A DNA stretch of 64,000 nucleotides from Aspidapion aeneum. Taxonomy: Eukaryota; Arthropoda; Insecta; Coleoptera; Brentidae. Position numbers and translations under genes: made by a program. The stretch is taken from contig OY755046.1 of assembly GCA_963576565.1 (NCBI GenBank), positions 51,144,786 through 51,208,785 of the forward strand, in the 5' to 3' direction. The notes under the pieces were generated by a model that saw only the letters and a program-made list of their open reading frames with translations, did not search any database and was not told where the DNA came from. Of the stretch, positions 1 to 11,850 are shown in pieces (positions within the stretch are counted from its first letter, which is position 1; every line of letters starts with the position of its first letter).

Positions 1-284
1 ACACATGTTTAGTTAAAAGTATTATTTAACCAATTTTAGCTTAAAACTATCAACTTTTCTTCTTGTATCAATTTTTGTTTAAAAATGTTCCTTTTGTATA
101 TAAAACATTTTTGCCTGTTTTACCATTACTTCAGTATTTTCTGAAAATTTTCGTTTGTAGTTTAAAAGGCATTACTTCTCATAATTATTCTATATATGTA
201 CTAAATGAGCTCCGCGGAACTCCTTTTGAGGCTCAATACCACCTCTGCCGCTCCCCCCCAAGGTCTCGACTACCCTCCCACGTC
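1..284. other. No gene seen
   Basis: AT-rich sequence with a short open frame but no recognisable protein or splice pattern. A C-run near 250 is the only local oddity. Confidence 0.5.
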
Positions 285-329
285 CTATAACCACGGATCA
301 CCTTTTGTTAGGTGATCCGTGCTATAACC
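285..329. repeat. Micro-hairpin flanked by 8-bp direct repeats
   Basis: A perfect 12-bp stem (292-303 with 310-321) closes a 6-nt loop. It is bracketed by the direct repeat CTATAACC at 285-292 and 322-329. The layout is that of a very small inserted palindrome with a target-site duplication. Two more of the same design lie near 39.5 and 40.0 kb. Confidence 0.7.
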
Positions 330-359
330 GCGCTGCGTTCACTGTGGTCTAACATTTAA

Positions 360-626
360 TAATAGAGAATTATTGAAATACAGCCAGGCTATAATTGTGC
401 CAGGCACTATTCTGACACATTCACATTGAAAACTGACAGTTAATCCTTCAAAATTGACCTACCAAAGTCGAATTTAAAACTTTCTTCGTTTATTTTCAAT
501 TAATAAAAGAAGGCACTATTTATTCCGGTTCATATAGTAAACAAAGCCCGTGTGTTACAATGTGAATGTGTCAAAATTGTGCCTGGCACTATTATAGCCT
601 GGCTTTATTTCAATAATTCTCTATTA
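360..626. mobile_element. MITE, GTGCC family, copy 1
   Basis: Terminal inverted repeats of more than 60 bp start TAATAGAGAATTATTGAAAT on each side and contain the subterminal motif GTGCCAGGCACTATT. There is no coding capacity. Relatives lie at 34563-34980, 42941-43224 and 43225-43472. The superfamily is not determined. Confidence 0.8.
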
Positions 627-1114
627 GTTAACTTATTAATAGATTGCTAAACTGTAGGTTAAAATAATTGACTTTAGTGAATGTGAAACAAAAATCCATA
701 ACAAGAATAACACTTTACAATTCTGTTTTTTTGTAAAAGTAAGTGAATTATTTACATTTAGGAACAAGCAAAATTTTAAGGTATTATTTTGGTCGTTTAT
801 TACCCCGTTTGATGAATGCACTTACATAAAACTGAAAAGTTGACCGTTCGCGAACCAAGTAGCGGAAAATACAGATATTTTTGCAAAACTGGCAACGTTG
901 GTCTGTTCTCTCCCATGCAATCCTTATGGCCCATACTAAAATCCTACCCCTAGATAGAAGGCTGGCCACGCGGTATATCTAATACATGTATGAAGTTCTC
1001 TGATCAATCGGGTTTTACCTAATTTTTGTTGGCCTCATCGCTGATGACTCTCCTAGTTATATCCTCCATCAACTCAAAACCAAGGCAACAGTTAGATGGA
1101 TTTTTCACACCTAG
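627..1114. other. No gene seen
   Basis: No convincing coding frame. The stretch leads into the broken retrotransposon that starts near 1115. Confidence 0.4.
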
Positions 1115-1916
1115 TTCAAAACATGGGAATTGCGTTGGACGAAACCACCTTGTATACTTTATGTTTCGCCGATGATCAGATAGTAGTGGCTCAGGATTAT
1201 GACGACCTCGAATATATGACACGAAAACTAATAGAAGAGTACAATAAGTGGGTCTAGAGGTTAATCTCAATAAGAAAGAGTATATGTGTATCGGTGGAAC
1301 AAAACACGAACTAATCTTAAATATCGGGCAGCGAATTTAGTCCTGTGATGAGTATAAATACTTAGGTCTAAAAATTACAGCTGACGGAACACTAGACAAC
1401 TATAAAAGATCGAAACGCACAAGGAAGAAAAGCAATAACTTTATTAAATGGAATAATTTGGGACCAAAGTATATCAAAACATAACAAAAAGCTTATATAC
1501 AACACCATTGTAAAAAGTATTATTACATACGGCTCAGAAGTATGGCCAATCAAGGATAGAACAGAAAAAATGCTTTCCGCTACGCAGATGGACTATTGGA
1601 GAAGGGCAGCAGGGAAATCAAAAAGAGAAAGAGTTACAAATCAAAGAATAAGAGAAATTATGACTGGGTGAACGTACTTTATTGGATGATATAAGAACAA
1701 AACAACTGGTGTGGGACATGTGCAAAGAATGAATGATGAAAGACTACCTAAACAAATACTACAATGGAAACCAACTGGCCGAAGAAAACGAGGACGTCCA
1801 AGGAGAAGCTGGAGAGAAGGAATATACAGTGAAATAAGAATAAGAGGCCTAGATGATAAATTATGGGCAAACAGATACGAGTGGAGATTGGGTATCGGAA
1901 GACGTAGAACGTTGTG
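1115..1916 (+). pseudogene. Non-LTR retrotransposon reverse transcriptase, 3' fragment, broken
   Basis: Broken plus-strand frames keep the reverse transcriptase active-site block FADDQIVV (near 1165-1190), the following YNKW segment, a YKYLG motif (near 1352), a KSIITYGSEVW segment (near 1515-1545), and the C-terminal tail GHVQRMND followed by basic GRRKRGRPRRSW (1711-1830). This order is that of the end of the reverse transcriptase and the C-terminal region of insect LINE ORF2 proteins. Several stops and shifts (for example TAG near 1254 and TGA near 1669) make it a dead, 5'-truncated copy. I do not assign a clade. A related minus-strand relic lies at about 21.1-21.9 kb. Confidence 0.8.
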
Positions 1917-2458
1917 AAACCGATAAATATATATACACCTAGTTCATTGTTGTGTCCCTTCCAGTTATTTTGCGAAATAATTATATGCCCTAAATTGACA
2001 AAAAAGTACTATTTATAGACTTAAAAATATTAAGATCATTAACAAGGTCATAAGTTTTTAAAGAATTTAAAATCGCCTCTTTTAAATGAAAACATCCATA
2101 GCGCACAGTTCGTGTTATACTTAAAATAAATGTTCCTTTTCATTTATTCTAATGACTAATTATTTGAAGCAACGAGCCAGAACGATATCGTAAAATAAGA
2201 TTTAGTGTTTTGACCTCTTGTATCCGCAATTACTTAACATTTTGACCTTTTCATTTACTGACTTAACTTAAGTGGTATTGGATAATTCAAATTGAATCAT
2301 TTAAACTAATATTTAAAGTGTTTACATTTTATATACAATGAAAAATAGAACATCAGCATTATTGTCCTTAACTCAAAAGCAGTATACAAATTAATGGATC
2401 CATGATGGATCTGATACTTCCTAACTAGCCTATTAGAAAACTTCCAGTGAATTTGATA
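1917..2458. other. No gene seen
   Basis: AT-rich spacer between the LINE relic and the pogo-like element. No motif is recognised. Confidence 0.4.
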
Positions 2459-3105
2459 TATAGTGAAACTTCCTATAAGCGGACACTCACGGTTTCGTCG
2501 ATTTTGTCCGTTTATTAGAGGTGTCCTCTTATGAGAGAGAACTGCGAAATTTTAATATATATTTATTAGCCATTTCCGCTGCTTGAGTTTTTCCGATATT
2601 ATATTTTTCAGCGATCCTTCGTGCTGTAGATGTTCCTTCTCCGAAACGTTAACAACTTCCATTTATTCACGTAAACTAAAAAGTTTTTTACTAGGCGCTA
2701 TTTCAAAGAGATCTGCTACTACCCTACCGAACAGTAAAAATAAAACACAGCAGTCCCGCCGAATAAAATACGTTGTAAATACGACAGAAGTATTACGTCT
2801 CCGCGTTAAAACGAAAATAGGTAATTCCTCGGCTGCAGAGTGCGTTGTTGCCAACATACTACATAATACTTGTGCCCATTTCGTGCAGCGCTCCGTCCCG
2901 TTGTTAGAGGTTAACGTCCGGTTAAGGAAGGTTTCAGAATTTTTTTACCAAAACAAAACTATCCATGTCCGGTTATTAGAGTGTCCGGTTATAGCAGTGA
3001 ATTTAACATGTAAAGAAATAGGCAAAAGCTTGGTTTTAACAAATTTGTCCGCCTAAAGGGAGTGTCCGCTTAATAGAGGTGTTCGCAAGGAGAGGTTTCA
3101 CTGTA
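2459..3105. mobile_element. pogo/Tigger-like DNA transposon relic
   Basis: Terminal inverted repeats begin (T/C)AGTGAAAC(C/T)T and contain the GCGGACACTC block. The ends sit at 2461 and 3103 and are flanked by TA at 2459-2460 and 3104-3105, as expected for the Tc1/mariner-pogo group. The interior, read on the minus strand, keeps only part of a transposase DNA-binding domain. At about 640 bp it is much shorter than an autonomous element. Confidence 0.75.
2563..2695 (-). pseudogene. Transposase N-terminal helix-turn-helix fragment (pogo/Tigger type)
   Basis: Minus-strand frames contain a FSLRE segment, then MEVV, then TARRIAEKYNIGKTQAAEMA. The RIAEKYNIGKTQ core is the recognition-helix pattern of CENP-B/Tigger-type psq/HTH DNA-binding domains. 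A stop follows FSLRE and the frame shifts between MEVV and the HTH core, so it is non-functional. It lies inside the TIR element and agrees with its pogo-like ends. Confidence 0.65.
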
Positions 3106-4135
3106 TCAGCCTTGAAAAAAGTTTTTGCAAATATCTCAGAAACTAAAGCTCTTACGAAGTTTTTGTGTAAAATGTAGTCTACTATATTACAAAAAACGCA
3201 TAATGCAATGCTTTGTTAAAAAGTTATAACTTTTATAATTAAATTAAGAAATAAAACTGGATATTACTGATGCCAAACTATGTAAAAAAGCCCAAGATAA
3301 ATGTATAAGAAAACCAAAAAAAAAACTTCATTAGTCGAATTGACCCATAGTAGTAGTTGTATAAGTAATAGTAGTAACCTTCATGGGGACCTAAAATCTA
3401 AAAGTGTAGCAGAGATTATAAAAAAGAGCGCAAGAACTTATCGACAATACTGCTAGTTTAAAAACTAAAAAGACTGACGCTGTAACCTAAATAAAATTGA
3501 TAAAACAAAATAATGCTATAAAAATAAGAAAATTATAACGTACACTTGAAGCAAAGCGTATAGAACTGTAGAGTATAAAATATATACACAGGGTGTTAAG
3601 AAAGTATGTCGCCAAACTTCAGAGGAAAATTATTTAGCTCAGGTGTGTAATTAGCGATGTAAATGGAAATATTTCCATGGAAACGAAAATATTGGAAATT
3701 TCTGAAGGTGTCTCGGAAATATTGGAAATATTGGAACTATTGAAAAAAATATTATCCTTCATAATTGCGTTTTCAAGAAAAAACACATTAAAATAACATT
3801 GAGTGTAACGCAAAGCCAAACCCCCCTCCCGAGCATTACATAATTTAAGGATAGGTCCATAAGCATTAAACTTATGGAAACTAACTATAGAACAATTTTT
3901 ATTTCTGATACTTATAAGATTTTGATTGAATGCTGATGACAGCGATGAATATATGTCTCTTGTTAAATCGTTTAAAAAACTAATGCAATAGAACTGAACC
4001 AACGAAACCGAAACGAACTAAACCGAACCGAACCAAGGAAAATAATGAGTTAAACATTCAACCTAATATAATTTTAAAACCTAGTACTTTAAACTTTTTA
4101 ATAAATACCAATGATTACACAACTTCTATAGATAT
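3106..4135. other. No gene seen
   Basis: AT-rich. A minus-strand open frame (3634-4002) shows no recognisable domain, and its sequence is partly a GGAAATATT-rich low-complexity tract. A short CCGAA-type run ends near 4036. Confidence 0.4.
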
Positions 4136-4254
4136 GCAACCCAACAAGCTCAATAACAGCAGCGGACAGATGGCTCTGCCGTATATGCATATATTTCCAA
4201 TGATGACACGGCAGAGCCATCTGTCCGCTGCTGTTAGTAAGCTTGTTGGGTTGC
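4136..4254. repeat. 119-bp near-perfect hairpin
   Basis: 47-nt arms at 4136-4182 and 4208-4254 pair with about three mismatches around a 25-nt loop. The outer ends read GCAACCCAACAAGCT. There is no coding capacity. Either a palindromic MITE or a hairpin-forming transcript would fit. No clear target duplication is seen. Confidence 0.85.
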
Positions 4255-5301
4255 CTATCTAGAACGAAGTGGTTTAATCATTGTACCAACTGGTGTATGG
4301 GTTTGTCCAAATAAAATGGTGGACCAGTTTTTTTAATCGAATACAAATTCTTTCACTAGATTTCCCAAAACAATACGAAAATTATTGCAGTAGTGGAGCA
4401 TTAGCGCTGCACGTGTTTCTTAAACGAATTCGCTGTTAAAAACTTTGTTTGCTGTAATTTTTTTGTTGTTATTTTTTATTTGTTATGTTATCGTGATTTA
4501 CTTCGAAGACCCGAAAACCGTAATAATCGCGATTAGCCATGGGAAAATGCTCCGCTTTTTTTCGTGAGAGACCGTCTTAAGTAAGCCTTAAAAAATTTAT
4601 CTCGTCGCTTTTTTATTTTTGTTTAGGACAGTAATGCGGATAAGAAGGTAATTTTGTTTTCAACTTAGGTAACACAAAACGGACAAGGGTTTAAGTGACA
4701 ATTTTGACAATACCTAAGTACTTAAAAATTTGTTTTAATTTAACAATTAAACAATTTGTTTTGAATTAAAATATTTTTCTTTAGTTCGACGTAGCGTTTA
4801 GTCTTGAAATGAGGCTTCATTTTTCTTTTTTAATTGTTTTGGTTCAGTAGACTCCTTTTTGTAACAAAGCAAATTGTCTTCATAAAAATAATCTTTTGCT
4901 TCCAGAGAAAACGGTGCCTTAGATTAATTCAATTCCGATTTATAATAAAACAATTTCTGTTTCACATTAAAATAAAAGACAAGACATTTTTTTATGCTAA
5001 ATCAAGAAAATATTCTCTTGGTGAATAGGAAAGCACAAAATATTTTACTTCAAAGCAATTTGCTTTCATGTAAGACAATTTTTTTAACCGTGTAGAGGCA
5101 TTTTAAGTTTAAAGGTTTGCTTTCTTAATATACCAACTTTACTATAAACATTTCTTTAAAATATCATGTAGTTGAATAATTCAGTAGTATTTTTTACTAG
5201 AAACAGTGGCTTACACAGAAGTTTCCTGGGAAGAGGACGGTCTTAATAATGAATAGCCTATCTCAAATAATCATGTATTATAATATGTAAAAAAAGCCAA
5301 G
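4255..5301. other. No gene seen
   Basis: Very AT-rich, low-complexity sequence without a recognised feature. Confidence 0.4.
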
Positions 5302-5776
5302 TAAAGTTTTTGCAAAGTCAGTTGAACAAAGGTTAAAGCCGACCATCGGCATATCCTTTAAAGAAAGTGACATGGGAGGCGGTAGATATACTCATGAAAA
5401 TTATTTCATTTAATTATGGCGTAAATAAAACTTTCTATTCCTACACCTACCGAAACGACACTGATTTATTTTCTAACTCTGCATACTGCCGACTAAAGGG
5501 GTCCCGAAAGAAACACCTGAAAGCAATTAAAAGCCCGTCTCAAAAAAATCTGCCAATCAGGTGCCGTGTATCCACCTGAGCTGGGTCGGTCTCAAAACAA
5601 ATACTTTGTCGTCGGACCGCAAAGAGTCGCGCCTTTTCTCTGACGGTAGGGTTGAAATTATACCAGGAAGATTTTATATGAATTTGGATCACTTTTGAAG
5701 GGCAGAATGAAGCAAAATTTCATGAAATCGATAGAACCCCGTATTAGGAGCATTTCAGGTGACTTTGCAAAAACTA
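5302..5776. mobile_element. MITE, AGTTTTTGCAAAG family, copy 1
   Basis: The ends are TA(A/T)AGTTTTTGCAAAGTCA on one side and its inverse on the other. The interior matches 61312-61758, and 41116-41583 in the opposite orientation, including the segment with CCGACCATCGGCATATCC. Short open frames inside are not genes. The TA target site (see the copy at 61.3 kb) suggests a Tc1/mariner-mobilised MITE. Confidence 0.85.
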
Positions 5777-6077
5777 CGCGAAAATGGTATTCCGTAAAAA
5801 GAATTGAGATAAAAGTAAAGCCAAGTTCTCCAATACAAATTTCAAAATGAAGAGTTCTTACTAGTTTGGAAATGTTTTTTTAAAACTTTGCTATTACAGC
5901 CAAACTTCTTGATGTTCAATTTAGCACTAACCTGCCTAAGAGTTATTTGGAGCAGTATTAGCCAAATTTAGAAAAACATTTCCAAACTAATAAGAACCCT
6001 TCATTTTGCAACTTGTATTGGAGAACTTGGCTTTACTTTTATCTCAATTTTTTTATGGAATACCATTTTTGCCTACT
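5777..6077. mobile_element. Inverted-repeat element (~300 bp)
   Basis: Arms of about 105 bp (5777-5880 and 5970-6077) are inverted copies sharing, for example, GTAAAGCCAAGTTCTCCAAT. It abuts the right end of the preceding MITE. No coding sequence. Confidence 0.8.
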
Positions 6078-7219
6078 TTGCTTTTTTTACATAAAATGTT
6101 TTTGTTATGATTTTAGTCATTTTTTAAAATATATTTAAGTTTTAAAATAGTAAAATATGCGAAATATTGTTCAAAACTTTTGCAATGCTTTATTTAAAAT
6201 TTTGAGACTTTCTAATTTTTTCCCTAGGGTTTTTTTAATTTTTTTCTATAGTTTTATCATTGTTTTTTGATTTTTTCCAAGGGTTTGGTCATAATTTCTA
6301 TCGGTCTGTCAAATTTTAGCTTTGTAGCATGTCTGGAAGTACAGTACAATTTTGATGATCTATACATGAGTGAGTGAGTGGCATTTTCCGCGATTTTTGA
6401 AATTTCGTAACTACTTTACTACTCTATTAAAGTCGATAAGACTTGGAGGGGTTGTTAACTCTATGAAGGTCTACAAAAGTGAGTTTTAGAGAGGTCAAAT
6501 ATGGGCTGAAATGTTTTAAGAAAAGATGGTACAGCAGTTTGGGCGAACTGCCGTGCCCCGAGATTTAAAAAATCATAATGGAAAGATTCAATTTTTAGGA
6601 GGTGGAGAAAGGGCTTTCTGCCTACGCCCCTAATAAGAAATATGTAAAACAAAAATTATTGTATGTCACAGATATAACTTATTCCTAATCCTAATTTGAA
6701 GTTAATAGTTAAATAAAATAAAATATTTAATTTGTTATACCTAAGCCCTTTGGCTTTCTATGCTGCCGGTCCTTATTATATTTTTTAAAGAAATAATATG
6801 ATCTCTTATGTCTTCAAGAATAAGAAAAAAGTAATCTGGTTTATTTCGGATCCCATCTGAGTGTCTGTGATGAATTTTAATAAAGACATTTTTTCTTAGA
6901 CAGATCTTTATTTCGGCAAAACCAAAAAACAAATAAGACAGAAACTTAACGTTTATTTTATAAAGTTTTTAATATTATTAGAGTAATAGATATCATATTG
7001 AAGATTTAGATATTAGTAATTTTTTTTAAATAAATTAAAATTGTACTATCATGTTTGTAGGAAAAACAGTTGATGCATGCATTTATTATGACGTCAATTC
7101 ACTATTAATCTTGCTCGTTTTGATTAAAAAGTTTAACCTTATCGATAAATAACGTGTAGTTTTTTGCGCATCTACATGATACTGCGATTTGCCGCCTATT
7201 ATCCTAAGTTGTATATATT
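6078..7219. other. No gene seen
   Basis: AT-rich spacer. Short open frames on the minus strand (6461-6932) lack recognisable motifs. Confidence 0.4.
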
Positions 7220-7374
7220 CAGTGGCGTATGCAGAAATGAATCCTGGGGGGGGCTTGAGCGCAGTTCGATACATTTTAATCTTGATTTTTGTGGAAAATT
7301 CATGTTTTAGGGGTCAATATTCAGTGGCTCTGGGGGAGGGCTTCAGTCTCTAAACCCCCCTACGTACGCCACTG
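7220..7374. mobile_element. hAT-type MITE (CAGTGGCGTA ends)
   Basis: The terminal inverted repeat CAGTGGCGTA is present at 7220 and, inverted, ends at 7374. G-run and C-run tracts lie just inside. Related ends occur at 40304-40581, where an 8-bp target duplication is clear, and at 63868. No clean 8-bp duplication is visible here. Confidence 0.7.
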
Positions 7375-7424
7375 ATTTGTTTCTTAAATAGTTTTAAATA
7401 CTTTGGTATTAGGGACATGATGAT

Positions 7425-10400
7425 ATGATGATACCTATGCATTTTCAAAATTTCGCCATTTGGTCTTATGGGATTTCCTACCGTAAAATTCGCTAAATGA
7501 CGTATTTCCGAATCTTAACTCAGGGTGTGGTTTTTTTGCATCTATATGGTCCCACAATACTATAACTCGGTACTTTTGTTGATAAACTGTATAGTTTTAG
7601 GAATATGAATTTTCAAAATTTCGACATTTTGGGATTCCCTACCCTAAAATTCGCTAAATGACGTGTTTTCGAATCTTTACTCAGGGTGTGGTTTTTTTGC
7701 ATCATTATGGCCCCACCATACTGCAACTCGGTGCTTTTGGTAATAAACTGTATAGTTTTTGAAATATGAATTTTTAAAGTTTGGCCATTTTGGACTTATG
7801 GGATTCTCTACCCTAAAATTCGCTAAATGACGTTTTTTCGAATCTCAACTTAGGGTGTGGTTTTTTTTGCATCACTATGGCCCCACCATACTGCAACTCG
7901 GTGCTTTTGTTGATAAACTGTATAGTTTTTAAAATATGATTTTTCAAAATTTGGTCATTTTGGTCTTATTGGATTCCCTACCCTAAAATTCGCTAAATGA
8001 CGTTTTTCCGAATCTTAACTCGGGGTGTATTATTTTTGCATCTATATAGTCCGACAATACTGTAACTCAGTGCTTTTGTTGAAAAACTGTATAGTTTTTG
8101 AAATATAAATTTTCAAAGTTTGACCGTTTTGGTCTTACGGGATTCTCTACCCTAAAATTCGCTAAATGACGTTTTTCCGAATCTCAACTCAGGGTGTGGT
8201 TTTTTGCTTCATCATGGCCCCACTATACTGCAACTCGGTGCTTTTGTTGATAAACTGTATAGTTTTTGAAATATGAATTTTCAAAGTTTGGTCATTTTGG
8301 TCTTATTGGATTCTCTACCCTAAAATTCGCTAAATGACATTTTTCCGAATCTTAACTCAGCGTGTGGTTTTTTTGCATCATTATGGCCCCACCATACTGT
8401 AACTCGGTGCTTTTGTTGATAAACTGTATAGTTTTTAAAATATGAATTTTCAAAATTTCGCCATTTTGGTCTTATGGGATTCCCTACCCTAAAATTCGCT
8501 AAATGACGTTTTTTCGAATCTTAACTCAGGATGTGGTTTTTTTGCATCATTATGGCCCCATCATACTGCAACTCGGTGCTTTTGTTGAAAAACTGTATAG
8601 TTTTTGAAATATGAATTTTCAAAGTTTGACCATTTTGGTCTTATGGGATTCTCTACCCTAAAATTCGCTAAATGACGTTTTTCCGAATCTTAACTCAGGG
8701 TGTGGTTTTTTTGCATCTATATGGTCCCACAATACTGTAACTCAGTGCTTTTGTTGATAAACTGTATAGTTTTTTAAATATGAATTTTCAAAATTTCGCC
8801 ATTTTGGTCTGATGGGATTCTCCACCCTAAAATTCGCTAAATGACGTTTTTCTGAATTTTAACTCAGTGTATGGTTTTTTTGCATCTCTCTGGTCTCACA
8901 ATACTGTAACACGGTGCTTTTGTTGATAAACTGTATAGTTTTTGAAATATGAATTTTCAAAATTTCGCCATTTTGGTCTTATGGGATTCCCTACCCTAAA
9001 ATTCGCTAAATGACGTTTTTTCGAATCTTAACTCAGGATGTGTTTTTTTTTGCATCTCTCTGGTCTCACAATACTGTAACACGGTGCTTTTGTTGATAAA
9101 CTGTATAGTTTTTGAAATATGAATTTTCAAAGTTTGACCATTTTGGTCTTATGGGAATCTCTACCCTAAAATTCGCTAAATGACGTTTTTCCGAATCTTA
9201 ACTCACGGTGTGGATTTTTTGCATCATTATGGCCCCACCATACTGCAACTCGGTGCTTTTGGTTATAAACTGTATTGTTTTTGAAATATGAATTTTTAAA
9301 GTTTGGCCATTTTGGACTTATAGGATTCTCTACCCTAAAATTCGCTACATGACGTTTTTTCGAATCTCAACTCAGGGTGTGGTTTTTTTTGCATTACTAT
9401 GGCCCCACCATACTGCAACACGGAGCTTTTGTTGATAAACTGTATAGTTTTTAAAATATGAATTTTCAAAATTTCGCCATTTTGGTCTTATGGGATTCCC
9501 TACCATAAAATTCGCTAAATGACGTTTTTCCGAATCTTAACTCAGGATGTGGTTTTTTTGCATCATTATGGCCCCATCATACTGCAACTCGGTGCTTTTG
9601 TTGAAAAACTGTATAGTTTTTGAAATATGAATTTTCAAAGTTTGGCCATTTTGGTCTTATTGGATTCCCTACCCTAAAATTCGCTAAATGACGTTTTTCC
9701 GAATCTTAACTCAGGGTGTGGTTTTTTTGCATCTATATGGTCCCACAATACTGTAACTCGGTGCTTTTGTTGATAAACTGTATAGTTTTTTAAATATGAA
9801 TTTTCAAAATTTCGCCATTTTGGTCTTATGGGATTCTCCACCCTAAAATTCGCTAAATGACGTTTTTCTGAATTTTAACTCAGTGTATGGTTTTTTTGCA
9901 TCTCTCTGGTCTCACAATACTGTAACACGGTGCTTTTGTTGATAAACTGTATAGTTTTTGAAATATGAATTTTCAAAGTTTGACCATTTTGGTCTTATGG
10001 GATTCTCTACCCTAAAATTCGCTAAATGACGTTTTTCCGAATCTTAACTCAAGGTGTGGATTTTTTGCATCATTATGGCCCCACCATACTGCAACTCGGT
10101 GCTTTTGGTTATAAACTGTATTGTTTTTGAAATATGAATTTTTAAAGTTTGGCCATTTTGGACTTATTGGATTCCCTACCCTAAAATTCGCTAAATGACG
10201 TTTTTCGGAATATTAACTCAGGGTGTGGTTTTTTTGCATCTATATGGTCCCACAATACTGTAACTCGGTGCTTCTGTTGAAAAACTGTATAGTTTTTGAA
10301 ATATGAATTTTCAAAATTTGATCATTTTGATCTTATGGGATTATCTACCCTCAAATTCTCTAAAAAATCTCAACTCAGGGTGTGGTTTTTTTTGCATCAC

Positions 10401-10632
10401 TATGGCCCCACCATACTGCAACACGGAGCTTTTGTTGATAAACTGTATAGTTTTTAAAATATGATTTTTCAAAGTTTGGCCATTTTGGTCTTATTGGATT
10501 CCCTACCCTAAAATTCGCTAAATGACGTTTTTCCGAATCTCAACTCAGGGTGTGGTTTTTTTGCATCACCATGGCCCCACCATACTGCAACTCGGTGCTT
10601 TTGTGTTGATAAACTGTATAGTTTTTGAAATA
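7425..10632 (+). repeat. Satellite array, ~169-170 bp monomer, about 19 copies
   Basis: A tandem array marked by TAAAATTCGCTAAATGACG in nearly every monomer. Successive CGCTAAATGA positions (7652, 7821, 7991, 8160, 8328, 8497) give a period of 168-170 bp. One early unit is about 161 bp owing to a small deletion. Each unit also contains TGCATCATTATGGCCCCA or the variant TGCATCTATATGGTCCCA, and GATAAACTGTATAG. Particular monomer variants recur about five and six monomers apart, so the array has internal higher-order duplications. No coding sequence. Confidence 0.95.
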
Positions 10633-11085
10633 AGCCCTCCTAAAACGACTGGTTCTTGATCACTCAATGAAAAGTCGCCTGGTGTTTGCCTCAAATTTGA
10701 GTAGGAGCGCCTGTTTGACTTCATAAATCTAAGATGACGATTTTTTCCATGTTTTTTTCACAAACTTTTGCCACGTCAACTTCACAGAAAAATTATAAAG
10801 GTTGTGATTTGTTTGCAATAGAACCACAATTGAATGATCGTTTTAGTAAACCTTATATCTCAAGAACTATAAAATATATTGTGATTTTTTTTAAATATTA
10901 AAACATTTAAAAAAAATTAAGATTGTGCAGAAAAGTTTAAGACTTGTGAAAAAACATGGAAAAATCGCAATCTTGTATTTATGACATCACACAGGCGCTT
11001 TTACTCAAATTTGAGGCAAACACCTGGCTACTTAGAATTGAGTGATCCATAACAAATTGATTTGGGATAGCCTTAAACTTCCTTC
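10633..11085. mobile_element. Foldback/MITE with ~110-bp inverted repeats, at the edge of the satellite
   Basis: Arms near 10633-10750 and 10965-11085 are inverted copies sharing GGTGTTTGCCTCAAATTTGA and GATCACTCAAT. The left end abuts the last satellite monomer directly. A third, single arm of the same family is at 11700-11850. Confidence 0.8.
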
Positions 11086-11140
11086 CTCAATTTTTTTTTA
11101 GGTAAAAAAAGTTGAGTTAAGATATGGATCTTATTTCTCT

Positions 11141-11691
11141 ACAATTGAGGCGTGTTTTACAAAAACCGCATAAGTCCAAATTTGACGAAAATGAGTTAGT
11201 GGCGTCATCTAGTCGAAAAAATGGATGGCTTTAATACCATGAAATAAGATTCTGCAAAAAACCATAAGTGCCAAGATATGAGCAGTTAGAATTTGTATTA
11301 TTCCGCAAAAAGCACATATGTCCCTTCCATTTCATAATAATAACATAACAGCAGTGGATGCGAAAATTAAATTATGTATCTATTATTTATCATTATTAAT
11401 AATTTTTCTATCTAATTTTGTTTTTTAATGAAATAAAAATAAGTTTTCAATATATTAACTTTTTCTTTCTTGCAAAAACAACTTATGTCCAACAGTTTTT
11501 CTCTTTTTCTAAAGTAATTAGGCAACAAACGTTTTTTCTTATGTAACAAACAGAATTCTAAAGTCAATAATTACTGTGAGTAATTAAAAAATATTTAAGA
11601 AAATCATTTGTTTTAAAAAACCGTTTTTTTTATTTTCTGATATTTTTTTGTCTTGGACATATGTTGTTTTTGTAAAACACGCCTCAATTGT
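11141..11691. mobile_element. MITE with ACAATTGAGGCGTGTTTTAC ends
   Basis: The 26-bp terminal repeat ACAATTGAGGCGTGTTTTAC plus AAAAAC is inverted at 11666-11691. It is followed on both sides by a degenerate sequence ending GTCCA. The interior is AT-rich and non-coding. It sits between parts of the foldback family at 10633-11085 and 11700-11850, so it is probably nested in a second copy of it. Confidence 0.8.
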
Positions 11692-11696
11692 AATTG

Positions 11697-11850
11697 GTGT
11701 TCTATTGCAAATAAAAATACATAAAAAAAGCCGCCATCTTGGATTTATGACGTCACAGCGGTCCTCCTACTCAAATTGGAAACAAACACCCGGCGACTTA
11801 AAATTGTGTGATCTATTACTACCACGGGATACCGTAGGCTACTAAACTAA
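11697..11850. repeat. Single arm of the 10.6 kb foldback family
   Basis: The segment with TTATGACGTCACAG and ACAAACACCCGGCGACTTAA matches the right arm of 10633-11085. TTCTATTGCAAATA near 11700 matches the inverse of TTTGCAATAGAAC near 10815. Confidence 0.7.

Noticed and set aside
2583..3056. 157-codon plus-strand frame
   Set aside because: It lies antisense to the pogo/Tigger-like relic and has no recognisable domain.
3592..3612. ACAGGGTGTTAAG as an end of the GGGTGTCC MITE family
   Set aside because: Only one end-like match is seen, with no partner nearby.
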